From the NCBI GenBank assembly GCA_914767715.1, contig OU612068.1, positions 10,542,001 through 10,606,000 of the forward strand: DNA of 64,000 bases, in the 5' to 3' direction. Shown piece after piece: positions 1 to 12,200 of this stretch (position 1 is the first letter of the stretch; every line of letters begins with the position of its first letter). The stretch is from Membranipora membranacea. Taxonomy: Eukaryota; Bryozoa; Gymnolaemata; Cheilostomatida; Membraniporidae. The notes beneath the pieces were generated by a model. The model did no database searches. It was given only the letters and a program-made list of their open reading frames with translations, and had not been told where the DNA came from. The position numbers and the translations under genes were made by a program.

Positions 1-101
1 GATATAGGGACGTCATTGCGAACCTCAAAACAGAGTTTCAAGGGTTTCTAAGCCAGTAAAGAATTCTGCCCAATTATTGGCTAATTTCCCCAGGACCGTA
101 C

Positions 102-141
102 CTATCGATTTCTGTCAACTTCTATCAAAATACCTCGATAG
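102..141. other. Conserved 7-bp inverted repeat in the satellite monomer (first copy shown)
   Basis: CTATCGA at unit positions 102-108 and its exact reverse complement TCGATAG at 135-141 are separated by 26 bp. The arrangement recurs in most monomers. Variants break one arm: CTATCAA (for example in 2413-2423), CTCTCGAG (17726-17731, 52007-52012), or CTAAATAG on the right (6188-6195, 14552-14559). It could form a small hairpin or bind a dimeric protein. The sequence shows only the symmetry, not a function. Confidence 0.6.
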
Positions 142-1246
142 AATACGCATCGTCACAGGGAGCTAATTTTTTATATGAGATATAGGGACGTCATTGCGAA
201 CCTCAAAACAGAGTTTCAAGGGTTTCTAAGCCAGTGAATAATTCTGCCCAATCATTGGCTAATTTCCCCAGGATCGTACATATCGATTTTTGTCAATTTC
301 TATCAAAATACCTCGATAGAATACGCATCGTCACAGGGAGCTAATATTTTATATGAGATATAGAGACGTCGCTGCGAACCTCAAAACAGAGTTTCAAGGG
401 TTTTTAAGCCAGTAAAGAATTCTGCCCAATTATTGGCTAATTTCCCCAGGACCGTACCTATCGATTTTTGTCAATTTCTATCAAAGTACCTCGATAGAAT
501 ACGCATCGTCACAGGGAGCTAATATATTATATGAGATATAGGGACGTCATTGCGAACCTCAAAACAGAGTTTCAAGGGTTTCTAAGCCAGTAAAGAATTC
601 TGCCCAATCATTGGCCAATTTCCCTAGGACCGTACCTATCGATTTTTGTCAATTTCTATCAAAATACCTCGATAGAATACGCATCGTCACAGGGAGCTAA
701 TATTTTATATGAGATATAGAGACGTCGTTGCGAACCTCAAAACAGAGTTTCAAGGGTTTTTAAGCCAGTAAAGAATTCTGCCCAATTATGGGCTAATTTC
801 CCCAGGACCGTACCTATCGATTTCTGTAAATTTCTATCAAAATACCTCGATAGAATACGCATCGTCACAGGGAGCTAATTTTTTATATGAGATATAGGGA
901 CGTCGTTGCGAACCTCAAAACAGAGTTACAAGCGTTTCTAAGCCAGTAAAGAATTCTTCCCAATTATTGGCTAATTTCCCCAGGACCGTACCTATCGATT
1001 TTTGTCAATTTCTATCTGAATACCTCGATAGAATACGCATCGTCATAGTGAGCTAATATTTTATATGAGATATAGGGACGTCGTTGCGAACCTCAAAACA
1101 GGGTTTCAAGCGTTTCTAAGCCAGTAAAGAATTCTGCCCAATTATTGGCTAATTTCCCCAGGACCGTACCTATCGATTTTTGTCAATTTCTATCAAAATA
1201 CCTCGATAGAATACACTTCGACACAGGGGGCTAATATTATAAATGG

Positions 1247-1958
1247 GATATAGGGAGGTCATTGCGAACCTCAAAACAGTGTTTCAACCGTTTCTAAGCC
1301 GGTAAAGAATTCTGCCTAATTATTGGCTAATTTCCCAAAGACCGTACCTATCGATTTTTGTCAATTCCTATCAAAATACCTCGATAGAATACGCTTCGTC
1401 ACAGGGGGCTAATTTTTTATATGAGATATAGGGAGGTCATTGCGAACCTCAAAACAGAGTTTCGAGCGTTTCTAAGCCAGTAAAGAATTCTGCCCAATTA
1501 TTGGCTAATTTCCCCAGGACCGTGCCTATCGATTTTTGTCAATTTCTATCAAAATACCTCGATAGAATACGCATCGTCACAGGGAGCTAATATTTTATAT
1601 GAGATATAGGGACGTCGTTGCGAACCTCAAAACAGAGTTACAAGCGTTTCTAAGCCAGTAAAGAATTCTGCCCCATTATTGTCTAATTTCCCCAGGACCG
1701 TACCTATCGAATTTTGTCAATTTCTATCAAAATACCTCGATAGAATACACTTCGAAACAGGGGGCTAATATTATAAATGGGATATAGAGGCGTCATTGCG
1801 AACCTCAAAACAGTGTTTCAACCGTTTCTAAGCCGGTAAAGAATTCTGCCTAATTATTGGCTAATTTCCCAAAGACCGTACCTATCGATTTTTGTCAATT
1901 TCTATCAAAATACCTCGATAGAATACGCATCGTCACAGGGAGCTAATATTTTGTATGA
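1247..1958 (+). repeat. Satellite subfamily B, first pair (units at 1247 and 1781)
   Basis: B units carry a linked block of changes spanning about 130 bp: TTCG in place of ATCG and a GGGGGC run near the end of the preceding unit, TATAAATGG in place of TATATGAG at the junction, then CAGTGTTTCAACCG, AAGCCGGTAAAG, CTGCCTAATT and CCCAAAGACCG. The two B units start 534 bp apart, exactly three monomers. The unit at 1781 has GAGGCGTC where its paralog at 11038 has GAGACGTC. Because the block crosses the arbitrary unit boundary, it behaves as one inherited haplotype. Confidence 0.9.
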
Positions 1959-3560
1959 GATATAGAGACGTCGCTGCGAACCTCAAAACAGAGTTTCAAG
2001 GGTTTTTAAGCCAGTAAAGAATTCTGCCCAATTCTTGGCTAATTTCCCCAGGACCGTACCTATCGATTTTTGTCAATTTCTATCAAAATACCTCGATAGA
2101 ATACGCATCGTCACAGAGAGCTAATATTTTGTATGAGATATAGGGACGTCGTTGCGAACCTCAAAACAGAGTTTCAAGCGTTTCTAAGCCAGTCAAGAAT
2201 TCTGCCCAATTATTGGCTAATTTCCCCAGGACCGTACCTATCGATTTTTGTCAATTTCTATCAAAATACCTCGATAGAATACGCATCGTCACAGGGAGCT
2301 AATATATTATATGAGATATAGGGACGTCATTGCGAACCTCAAAACAGAGTTTCAAGGGTTTCTAAGCCAGTAAATAATTCTGCCCAATCATTGGCTAATT
2401 TCCCCAGGACCGTACCTATCAATTTTTGTCAATTGCTATCAAAATACCTCGATAGAATACGCATCGTCACAGGGAGCTAATATTTTATATGAGATATAGG
2501 GACGTCATTGCGAACCTCAAAACAGAGTTTCAAGGGTTTCTAAGCCAGTAAAGAATTCTGCCCAATTATTGGCTAATTTCCCCAGGACCGTACCTATCGA
2601 TTTCTGTCAATTTCTATCAAAATACCTCGATAGAATACGCATCGTCACAGGGAGCTAATATTTTATATGAGATATAGGGACGTCATTGCGAACCTCAAAA
2701 CAGAGTTTCAAGGGTTTCTAAGCCAGTAAATGATTCTGCCCAATCATTGGCTAATTTCCCCAGGACCGTACATATCGATTTTTGTCAATTTCTATCAAAA
2801 TACCTCGATAGAATACGCATCGTCACAGGGAGCTAATATTTTATATGAGATATAGAGACGTCGCTGCGAACCTCAAAACAGAGTTTCAAGGGTTTTTAAG
2901 CCAGTAAAGAATTCTGCCCAATTATTGGCTAATTTCCCCAGGACCGTACCTATCGATTTTTGTCAATTTCTATCAAAGTACCCCGATAGAATACGCATCG
3001 TCACAGGGAGCTAATATATTATATGAGATATAGGGACGTTATTGCGAACCTCAAAACAGAGTTTCAAGGGTTTCTAAGCCAGTAAAGAATTCTGCCCAAT
3101 CATTGGCTAGTTTCCCCAAATCCGTACCTATCGATTTTTGTCAATTTCTATCAAAATACCTCGATAGAATACGCATCGTCACAGGGAGCTAATATTTTAT
3201 ATGAGATATAGAGACGTCGTTGCGAACCTCAAAACAGAGTTTCAAGGGTTTTTAAGCCAGTAAAGAATTCTGCCCAATTATTGGCTAATTTCCCCAGGAC
3301 CGTACTTATCGATTTTTGTCAATTTCTATCAAAATACCTCGATAGAATACGCATCGTCACAGGGAGCTAATATTTTATATGAGATATAGAGACGTCGTTG
3401 CGAATCTCAAAACAGAGTTTCAAGCGTTTCTAAGCCAGTAAAGAATTCTGCCCAATTATTGGCTAATTTCCCCAGGACCGTACCTATCAATTTTTGTCAA
3501 TTTCTAGGCAAATACCTCGATAGAATACGCATCGTCAAAGGGAGCTAATATTTTATATGA

Positions 3561-3916
3561 GATATAGGGACGTCATTGCGAACCTCGAAACAGAGTTTCA
3601 AGGGTTTCTAAGACAGTAAAGAATTCTGCCCAATTATTGGCTAATTTCCCCAGGACCGTACCTATCGATTTTTGTCAATTTCTATCAAAATACCTCGATA
3701 GAATACGCATCGTCAAAGGGAGCTAATATTTTATATGAGATATAGGGACGTCATTGCGAACCTCGAAACAGAGTTTCAAGGGTTTCTAAGACAGTAAAGA
3801 ATTCTGCCCAATTATTGGCTAATTTCCCCAGGACCGTACCTATCGATTTTTGTCAATTTCTATCAAAATACCTCGATAGAATACGCATCGTCACAGGGAG
3901 CTAATATGTTATATGA
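3561..3916 (+). repeat. Single-monomer tandem doubling
   Basis: Two adjacent units (3561-3738 and 3739-3916) share the rare variants CCTCGAAACAG and AAGACAGTAAAG. The paralogous segment has only one such unit (12818-12995). One copy was gained here or lost there by an exchange of one monomer. Confidence 0.85.
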
Positions 3917-6231
3917 GATATAGAGACGTCGTTGCGAACCTCAAAACAGAGTTTCAAGCGTTTCTAAGCCAGTAAAGAATTCTGCCCAATCATTGGCTAA
4001 TTTCCCCAGGACCGTACCTATCGATTTTTTGTCAATTTCTATCAAAATACCTCGATAGAATACGCATCGTCACAGGGAGCTAATATTTTATATGAGATAT
4101 AGAGACGTCGTTGCGAACCTCAAAACAGAGTTTCAAGGGTTTTTAAGCCAGTAAAGAATTCTGCACAATTATTGGCTAATTTCCCCAGGACCGTACCAAT
4201 CGATTTTTGTCAATTTCTATCAAAATACCTCGATAGAATACGCATCGTCACAGGGAGCTAATATTTTATATGAGATATAGAGACGTCGTTGCGAACCTCA
4301 AAACAGAGTTTCAAGCGTTTCTAAGCCAGTAAAGAATTCTGCCCAATTATTTGCTAATTTCCCCAGGACCGTTCCTATCAATTTTTGTCAATTTCCATCC
4401 AAATACCTCGATAGAATACGCATCGTCACAGGGAGCTAATATTTTATATGAGATATAGGGACGTCATTGCGAACCTCAAAACAGAGTTTCAAGGGTTTCT
4501 AAGCCAGTAAAGAATTCTGCCCAATTATTGGCTAATTTCCCCAGGACCGTACCTATCGATTTTTGTCAATTTCTATCAAAATACCTCGATAGAATACGCA
4601 TCGTCACAGGGAGCTAATTTTTTATATGAGATATAGGGACGTCATTGCGAACCTCAAAACAGAGTTTCAAGGGTTTTTAAGCCAGTAAAGAATTTTGCCC
4701 AATTATTGGCTAATTTCCTCAGGACCGTACCTATCGATTTTTGTCAATTTCTATCAAAATACCTCGATAGAATACGCATCGTCACAGGGAGCTAATATTT
4801 TATATGAGATATAGAGACGTCGTTGCGAACCTCAAAACAGAGTTACAAGCGTTTCTAAGCCAGTTAAGAATTCTGCCCAATTATTGGCTAATTTCCCCAG
4901 GACCGTATCTATCGATTTTTGTCAATTTCTATCAAAATACCTCGATAGAATACGCATCGTCACAGGGAGCTAATATTTTATATGAGATATAGGGACGTCG
5001 TCGCGAACCTTAAAACAGAGTTACAAGCGTTTCTAAGCAAGTAAAGAATTCTGCCCAATTATTGGCTAATTTCCCAAGGACCGTACCTATCGATTTTTGT
5101 CAATTTCTATCAAAATACCTCGATAGAATACGCATCGTCACAGAGAGGTAGTATTTTATATGAGATATAGGGACGTCGTTGCGAACCTCAAAACAGAGTT
5201 TCAAGCGCTTCCAAGCCAGTAAAGAATTCTGCCCAATTATTGGCTAATTTCCCCAGGACCGTACCTATCGATTTTTGTCAATTTCTATTAAAATACCTCG
5301 ATAGAATACGCATCGTCACAGGGAGCTAATATATTATATGAGATATAGGGACGTCATTGCGAACCTCAAAACAGAGTTTCAAGGGTTTCTAAGCCAGTAA
5401 AGAATTCTGCCCAATCATTGGCTAATTTCCCTAGGACCGTACCTATCGATTTTTGTCAATTTCTATCAAAATACCTCGATAGAATACGCATCGTCACAGG
5501 GAGCTAATATTTTATATGAGATATAGAGACGTCGTTGCGAACCTCAAAACAGAGTTTCAAGGGTTTTTAAGCCAGTAAAGAATTCTGCCTAATTATGGGC
5601 TAATTTCCCCAGGACCGTACCTATCGATTTTTGTCAATTTCTATCAAAATACCTCGATAGAATACGCATCGTCACAGGGAGCTAATATTTTATATGAGAT
5701 ATAGGGACGTCATTGCGAACCTCAAAACAGAGTTTCAAGGGTTTCTAAGCCAGTAAAGAATTCTGCCCAATTATTGGCTAATTTCCCCAGGACCGTACCT
5801 ATCGATTTCTGTAAATTTCTATCAAAATACCTCGATAGAATACGCACCGTCACAGGGAGCTAATATATTATATGAGATATAGGGACGTCATTGCGAACCT
5901 CAAAACAGAGTTTCAAGGGTTTTTAAGCCAGTAAAGAATTCTGCCCATTCATTGGCTAATTTCCCCAGGACCGTACCTATCGATTTTTGTCAATTTCTAT
6001 CAAAATACCTCGATTGAATACGCATCGTCACAGGGAGCTAATATTTTATATGAGATATAGAGACGTCGTTGCGAACCTCTAAACAGAGTTTCAAGGGTTT
6101 TTAAGCCACTAAAGAATTCTGCCCAATTATTGGCTAATTTCCCCAGGACCGTACCTACCGATTTTTGTCAATTTCTATCAAAATACCTAAATAGAATACA
6201 CTTCGACACAGGGGGCTAATATTATAAATGG

Positions 6232-6943
6232 GATATAGGGAGGTCATTGCGAACCTCAAAACAGTGTTTCAACCGTTTCTAAGCCGGTAAAGAATTCTGC
6301 CTAATTATTGGCTAATTTCCCAAAGACCGTACCTATCGATTTTTGTCAATTCCTATCAAAATACCTCGATAGAATACGCTTCGTCACAGGGGGCTAATTT
6401 TTTATATGAGATATAGGGAGGTCATTGCGAACCTCAAAACAGAGTTTCGAGCGTTTCTAAGCCAGTAAAGAATTCTGCCCAATTATTGGCTAATTTCCCC
6501 AGGACCGTACCTATCGATTTTTGTCAATTTCTATCAAAATACCTCGATAGAATACGCATCGTCACAGGGAGCTAATATTTTATATGAGATATAGGGACGT
6601 CGTTGCGAACCTCAAAACAGAGTTACAAGCGTTTCTAAGCCAGTAAAGAATTCTGCCCCATTATTGGCTAGTTTCCCCAGGACCGTACCTATCGAATTTT
6701 GTCAATTTCTATCAAAATACCTCGATAGAATACACTTCGAAACAGGGGGCTAATATTATAAATGGGATATAGAGACGTCATTGCGAACCTCAAAACAGTG
6801 TTTCAACCGTTTCTAAGCCGGTAAAGAATTCTGCCTAATTATTGGCTAATTTCCCAAAGACCGTACCTATCGATTTTTGTCAATTCCTATCAAAATACCT
6901 CGATAGAATACGCTTCGTCACAGGGGGCTAATATTTTATATGA
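6232..6943 (+). repeat. Satellite subfamily B pair (units at 6232 and 6766)
   Basis: The two B units are 534 bp apart. The unit just before the pair has CTAAATAG instead of CTCGATAG, which breaks the right arm of the inverted repeat; the same rare change precedes the pair at 14598, 8366 bp (47 monomers) downstream. Confidence 0.88.
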
Positions 6944-8011
6944 GATATAGGGAGGTCATTGCGAACCTCAAAACAGAGTTTCGAGCGTTTCTAAGCCAGT
7001 AAAGAATTCTGCCCAATTATTGGCTAATTTCCCCAGGACCGTACCTATCGATTTTTGTCAATTTCTATCAAAATACCTCGATAGAATACGCATCGTCACA
7101 GGGAGCTAATATTTTATATGAGATATAGAGACGTCGTTGCGAACCTCAAAACAGAGTTTCAAGGGTTTCTAAGCCAGTAAAGAATTCTGCCCAATTATTG
7201 GCTAATTTCCCCCGGACCGTACCTATCGATTTTTGTCAATTCCTATCAAAATACCTCGATAGAATACGCTTCGTCACAGGGGGCGAATATTTTATATGAG
7301 ATATAGGGACGTCATTGCAAACCTCAAAACAGAGTTTCGAGCGTTTCTAAGCCAGTAAAGAATTCTGCCCAATTATTGGCTAATTTCCCGAGGACCGTAC
7401 CTATCGATTTTTGTCAATTTCTATCAACATACCTTGATAGAGTACGCATCGTCACAGGGAGCTAATATTTTATATGAGATATAGGGACGTCGTTGCGAAC
7501 CTCAAAACAGAGTTTCAAGCGTTTCTAAGCCAGTAAAGAATTCTGCCCAATTATGGGCTATCTTCCCAAGGACCGTACCTCTCGAGTTTTGTCAATTTCT
7601 ATCAAAATACCTCGATAGAATACGCATTGTCACAGAGAGCTAATATTTTATATGAGATATAGGGACGTCGTTGCGAACCTCAAAACAGAGTTACAAGCGT
7701 TTCTAAGCCAGTAAAGAATTCTTTCCAATTATTGGCTAATTTCCCCAGGACCTTACCTATCGATTTTTGTCAATTTCTATCAGAATACCTCGATAGAATA
7801 CGCATCGTCATAGTGAGCTAATATTTTATATGAGATATAGGGACGTCATTGCGAACCTCAAAACAGAGTTTCAAGGGTTTCTAAGCCAGCAAAGAATTCT
7901 GCCCAATTATTGGCTAATTTCCCCAGGACCGTACCTATCGATTTTTGTCAATTTCTATCAAAATACCTCGATAGAATACACTTCGACACAGGGGGCTAAT
8001 ATTATAAATGG

Positions 8012-8723
8012 GATATAGGGAGGTCATTGCGAACCTCAAAACAGTGTTTCAACCGTTTCTAAGCCGGTAAAGAATTCTGCCTAATTATTGGCTAATTTCC
8101 CAAAGACCGTACCTATCGATTTTTGTCAATTCCTATCAAAATACCTCGATAGAATACGCTTCGTCACAGGGGGCTAATTTTTTATATGAGATATAGGGAG
8201 GTCATTGCGAACCTCAAAACAGAGTTTCGAGCGTTTCTAAGCCAGTAAAGAATTCTGCCCAATTATTGGCTAATTTCCCCAGGACCGTACCTATCGATTT
8301 TTGTCAATTTCTATCAAAATACCTCGATAGAATACGCATCGTCACAGGGAGCTAATATTTTATATGAGATATAGGGACGTCGTTGCGAACCTCAAAACAG
8401 AGTTACAAGCGTTTCTAAGCCAGTAAAGAATTCTGCCCCATTATTGTCTAATTTCCCCAGGACCGTACCTATCGAATTTTGTCAATTTCTATCAAAATAC
8501 CTCGATAGAATACACTTCGAAACAGGGGGCTAATATTATAAATGGGATATAGAGACGTCATTGCGAACCTCAAAACAGTGTTTCAACCGTTTCTAAGCCG
8601 GTAAAGAATTCTGCCTAATTATTGGCTAATTTCCCAAAGACCGTACCTATCGATTTTTGTCAATTTCTATCAAAATACCTCGATAGAATACGCATCGTCA
8701 CAGGGAGCTAATATTTTATATGA
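8012..8723 (+). repeat. Satellite subfamily B pair (units at 8012 and 8546)
   Basis: The two B units are 534 bp apart. Between them lies a unit with the rare TTATTGTCTAATTT (8441-8454), shared with 1676 and 10933, placing this block in the same lineage as the 1.2-2.0 kb and 10.5-11.2 kb pairs. Confidence 0.88.
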
Positions 8724-9257
8724 GATATAGAGACGTCGCTGCGAACCTCAAAACAGAGTTTCAAGGGTTTTTAAGCCAGTAAAGAATTCTGCCCAATTCT
8801 TGGCTAATTTCCCCAGGACCGTACCTATCGATTTTTGTCAATTTCTATCAAAATACCTCGATAGAATACGCATCGTCACAGAGAGCTAATATTTTGTATG
8901 AGATATAGGGACGTCGTTGCGAACCTCAAAACAGAGTTTCAAGCGTTTCTAAGCCAGTAAAGAATTCTGCCCAATTATTGGCTAATTTCCCCAGGACCGT
9001 ACCTATCGATTTTTGTCAATTTCTATCAAAATACCTCGACAGAATTCGCATCGTCACAGGGAGCTAATATATTATATGAGATATAGGGACGTCATTGCGA
9101 ACCTCAAAACAGAGTTTCAAGGGTTTCTAAGCCAGTAAATAATTCTGCCCAATCATTGGCTAATTTCCCCAGGACCGTACCTATCAATTTTTGTCAATTG
9201 CTATCAAAATACCTCGATAGAATACGCATCGTCACAGGGAGCTAATATTTTATATGA

Positions 9258-12200
9258 GATATAGGGACGTCATTGCGAACCTCAAAACAGAGTTTCAAGG
9301 GTTTCTAAGCCAGTAAAGAATTCTGCCCAATTATTGGCTAATTTCCCCAGGACCGTACCTATCGATTTCTGTCAATTTCTATCAAAATACCTCGATAGAA
9401 TACGCATCGTCACAGGGAGCTAATTTTTTATATGAGATATAGGGACGTCATTGCGAACCTCAAAACAGAGTTTCAAGGGTTTCTAAGCCAGTGAATAATT
9501 CTGCCCAATCATTGGCTAATTTCCCCAGGATCGTACATATCGATTTTTGTCAATTTCTATCAAAATACCTCGATAGAATACGCATCGTCACAGGGAGCTA
9601 ATATTTTATATGAGATATAGAGACGTCGCTGCGAACCTCAAAACAGAGTTTCAAGGGTTTTTAAGCCAGTAAAGAATTCTGCCCAATTATTGGCTAATTT
9701 CCCCAGGACCGTACCTATCGATTTTTGTCAATTTCTATCAAAGTACCTCGATAGAATACGCATCGTCACAGGGAGCTAATATATTATATGAGATATAGGG
9801 ACGTCATTGCGAACCTCAAAACAGAGTTTCAAGGGTTTCTAAGCCAGTAAAGAATTCTGCCCAATCATTGGCCAATTTCCCTAGGACCGTACCTATCGAT
9901 TTTTGTCAATTTCTATCAAAATACCTCGATAGAATACGCATCGTCACAGGGAGCTAATATTTTATATGAGATATAGAGACGTCGTTGCGAACCTCAAAAC
10001 AGAGTTTCAAGGGTTTTTAAGCCAGTAAAGAATTCTGCCCAATTATGGGCTAATTTCCCCAGGACCGTACCTATCGATTTCTGTAAATTTCTATCAAAAT
10101 ACCTCGATAGAATACGCATCGTCACAGGGAGCTAATTTTTTATATGAGATATAGGGACGTCGTTGCGAACCTCAAAACAGAGTTACAAGCGTTTCTAAGC
10201 CAGTAAAGAATTCTTCCCAATTATTGGCTAATTTCCCCAGGACCGTACCTATCGATTTTTGTCAATTTCTATCTGAATACCTCGATAGAATACGCATCGT
10301 CATAGTGAGCTAATATTTTATATGAGATATAGGGACGTCGTTGCGAACCTCAAAACAGGGTTTCAAGCGTTTCTAAGCCAGTAAAGAATTCTGCCCAATT
10401 ATTGGCTAATTTCCCCAGGACCGTACCTATCGATTTTTGTCAATTTCTATCAAAATACCTCGATAGAATACACTTCGACACAGGGGGCTAATATTATAAA
10501 TGGGATATAGGGAGGTCATTGCGAACCTCAAAACAGTGTTTCAACCGTTTCTAAGCCGGTAAAGAATTCTGCCTAATTATTGGCTAATTTCCCAAAGACC
10601 GTACCTATCGATTTTTGTCAATTCCTATCAAAATACCTCGATAGAATACGCTTCGTCACAGGGGGCTAATTTTTTATATGAGATATAGGGAGGTCATTGC
10701 GAACCTCAAAACAGAGTTTCGAGCGTTTCTAAGCCAGTAAAGAATTCTGCCCAATTATTGGCTAATTTCCCCAGGACCGTGCCTATCGATTTTTGTCAAT
10801 TTCTATCAAAATACCTCGATAGAATACGCATCGTCACAGGGAGCTAATATTTTATATGAGATATAGGGACGTCGTTGCGAACCTCAAAACAGAGTTACAA
10901 GCGTTTCTAAGCCAGTAAAGAATTCTGCCCCATTATTGTCTAATTTCCCCAGGACCGTACCTATCGAATTTTGTCAATTTCTATCAAAATACCTCGATAG
11001 AATACACTTCGAAACAGGGGGCTAATATTATAAATGGGATATAGAGACGTCATTGCGAACCTCAAAACAGTGTTTCAACCGTTTCTAAGCCGGTAAAGAA
11101 TTCTGCCTAATTATTGGCTAATTTCCCAAAGACCGTACCTATCGATTTTTGTCAATTTCTATCAAAATACCTCGATAGAATACGCATCGTCACAGGGAGC
11201 TAATATTTTGTATGAGATATAGAGACGTCGCTGCGAACCTCAAAACAGAGTTTCAAGGGTTTTTAAGCCAGTAAAGAATTCTGCCCAATTCTTGGCTAAT
11301 TTCCCCAGGACCGTACCTATCGATTTTTGTCAATTTCTATCAAAATACCTCGATAGAATACGCATCGTCACAGAGAGCTAATATTTTGTATGAGATATAG
11401 GGACGTCGTTGCGAACCTCAAAACAGAGTTTCAAGCGTTTCTAAGCCAGTCAAGAATTCTGCCCAATTATTGGCTAATTGCCCCAGGACCGTACCTATCG
11501 ATTTTTGTCAATTTCTATCAAAATACCTCGATAGAATACGCATCGTCACAGGGAGCTAATATATTATATGAGATATAGGGACGTCATTGCGAACCTCAAA
11601 ACAGAGTTTCAAGGGTTTCTAAGCCAGTAAATAATTCTGCCCAATCATTGGCTAATTTCCCCAGGACCGTACCTATCAATTTTTGTCAATTGCTATCAAA
11701 ATACCTCGATAGAATACGCATCGTCACAGGGAGCTAATATTTTATATGAGATATAGGGACGTCATTGCGAACCTCAAAACAGAGTTTCAAGGGTTTCTAA
11801 GCCAGTAAAGAATTCTGCCCAATTATTGGCTAATTTCCCCAGGACCGTACCTATCGATTTCTGTCAATTTCTATCAAAATACCTCGATAGAATACGCATC
11901 GTCACAGGGAGCTAATTTTTTATATGAGATATAGGGACGTCATTGCGAACCTCAAAACAGAGTTTCAAGGGTTTCTAAGCCAGTAAATGATTCTGCCCAA
12001 TCATTGGCTAATTTCCCCAGGACCGTACATATCGATTTTTGTCAATTTCTATCAAAATACCTCGATAGAATACGCATCGTCACAGGGAGCTAATATTTTA
12101 TATGAGATATAGAGACGTCGCTGCGAACCTCAAAACAGAGTTTCAAGGGTTTTTAAGCCAGTAAAGAATTCTGCCCAATTATTGGCTAATTTCCCCAGGA

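Larger units (their letters stand above)
1..3916 (+). repeat. Satellite segment duplicated at 9258-12995 (left copy)
   Basis: Rare variants recur at a constant offset of 9257 bp (52 monomers plus the extra T near 4027): GGATCGTACATAT at 271 and 9528, ATCTGAATAC at 1014 and 10271, CGTGCC at 1521 and 10778, TGATTCTG at 2731 and 11988, CTAGGCAAAT at 3504 and 12761. Only a handful of single-base differences were seen, for example the unit at 1781 against 11038. The left edge is cut by the window. This copy has one extra monomer at 3561-3916. Confidence 0.9.

Noticed and set aside
2133-2321. 62-codon open frames in the satellite (also at 4804, 7830, 11390, 33461 and 34707)
   Set aside because: Each arises where one base change removes the TAA that normally lies 20 codons after the ATG. 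The unit length is not a multiple of three, so no frame continues, and the frames match each other only because the DNA is repeated.
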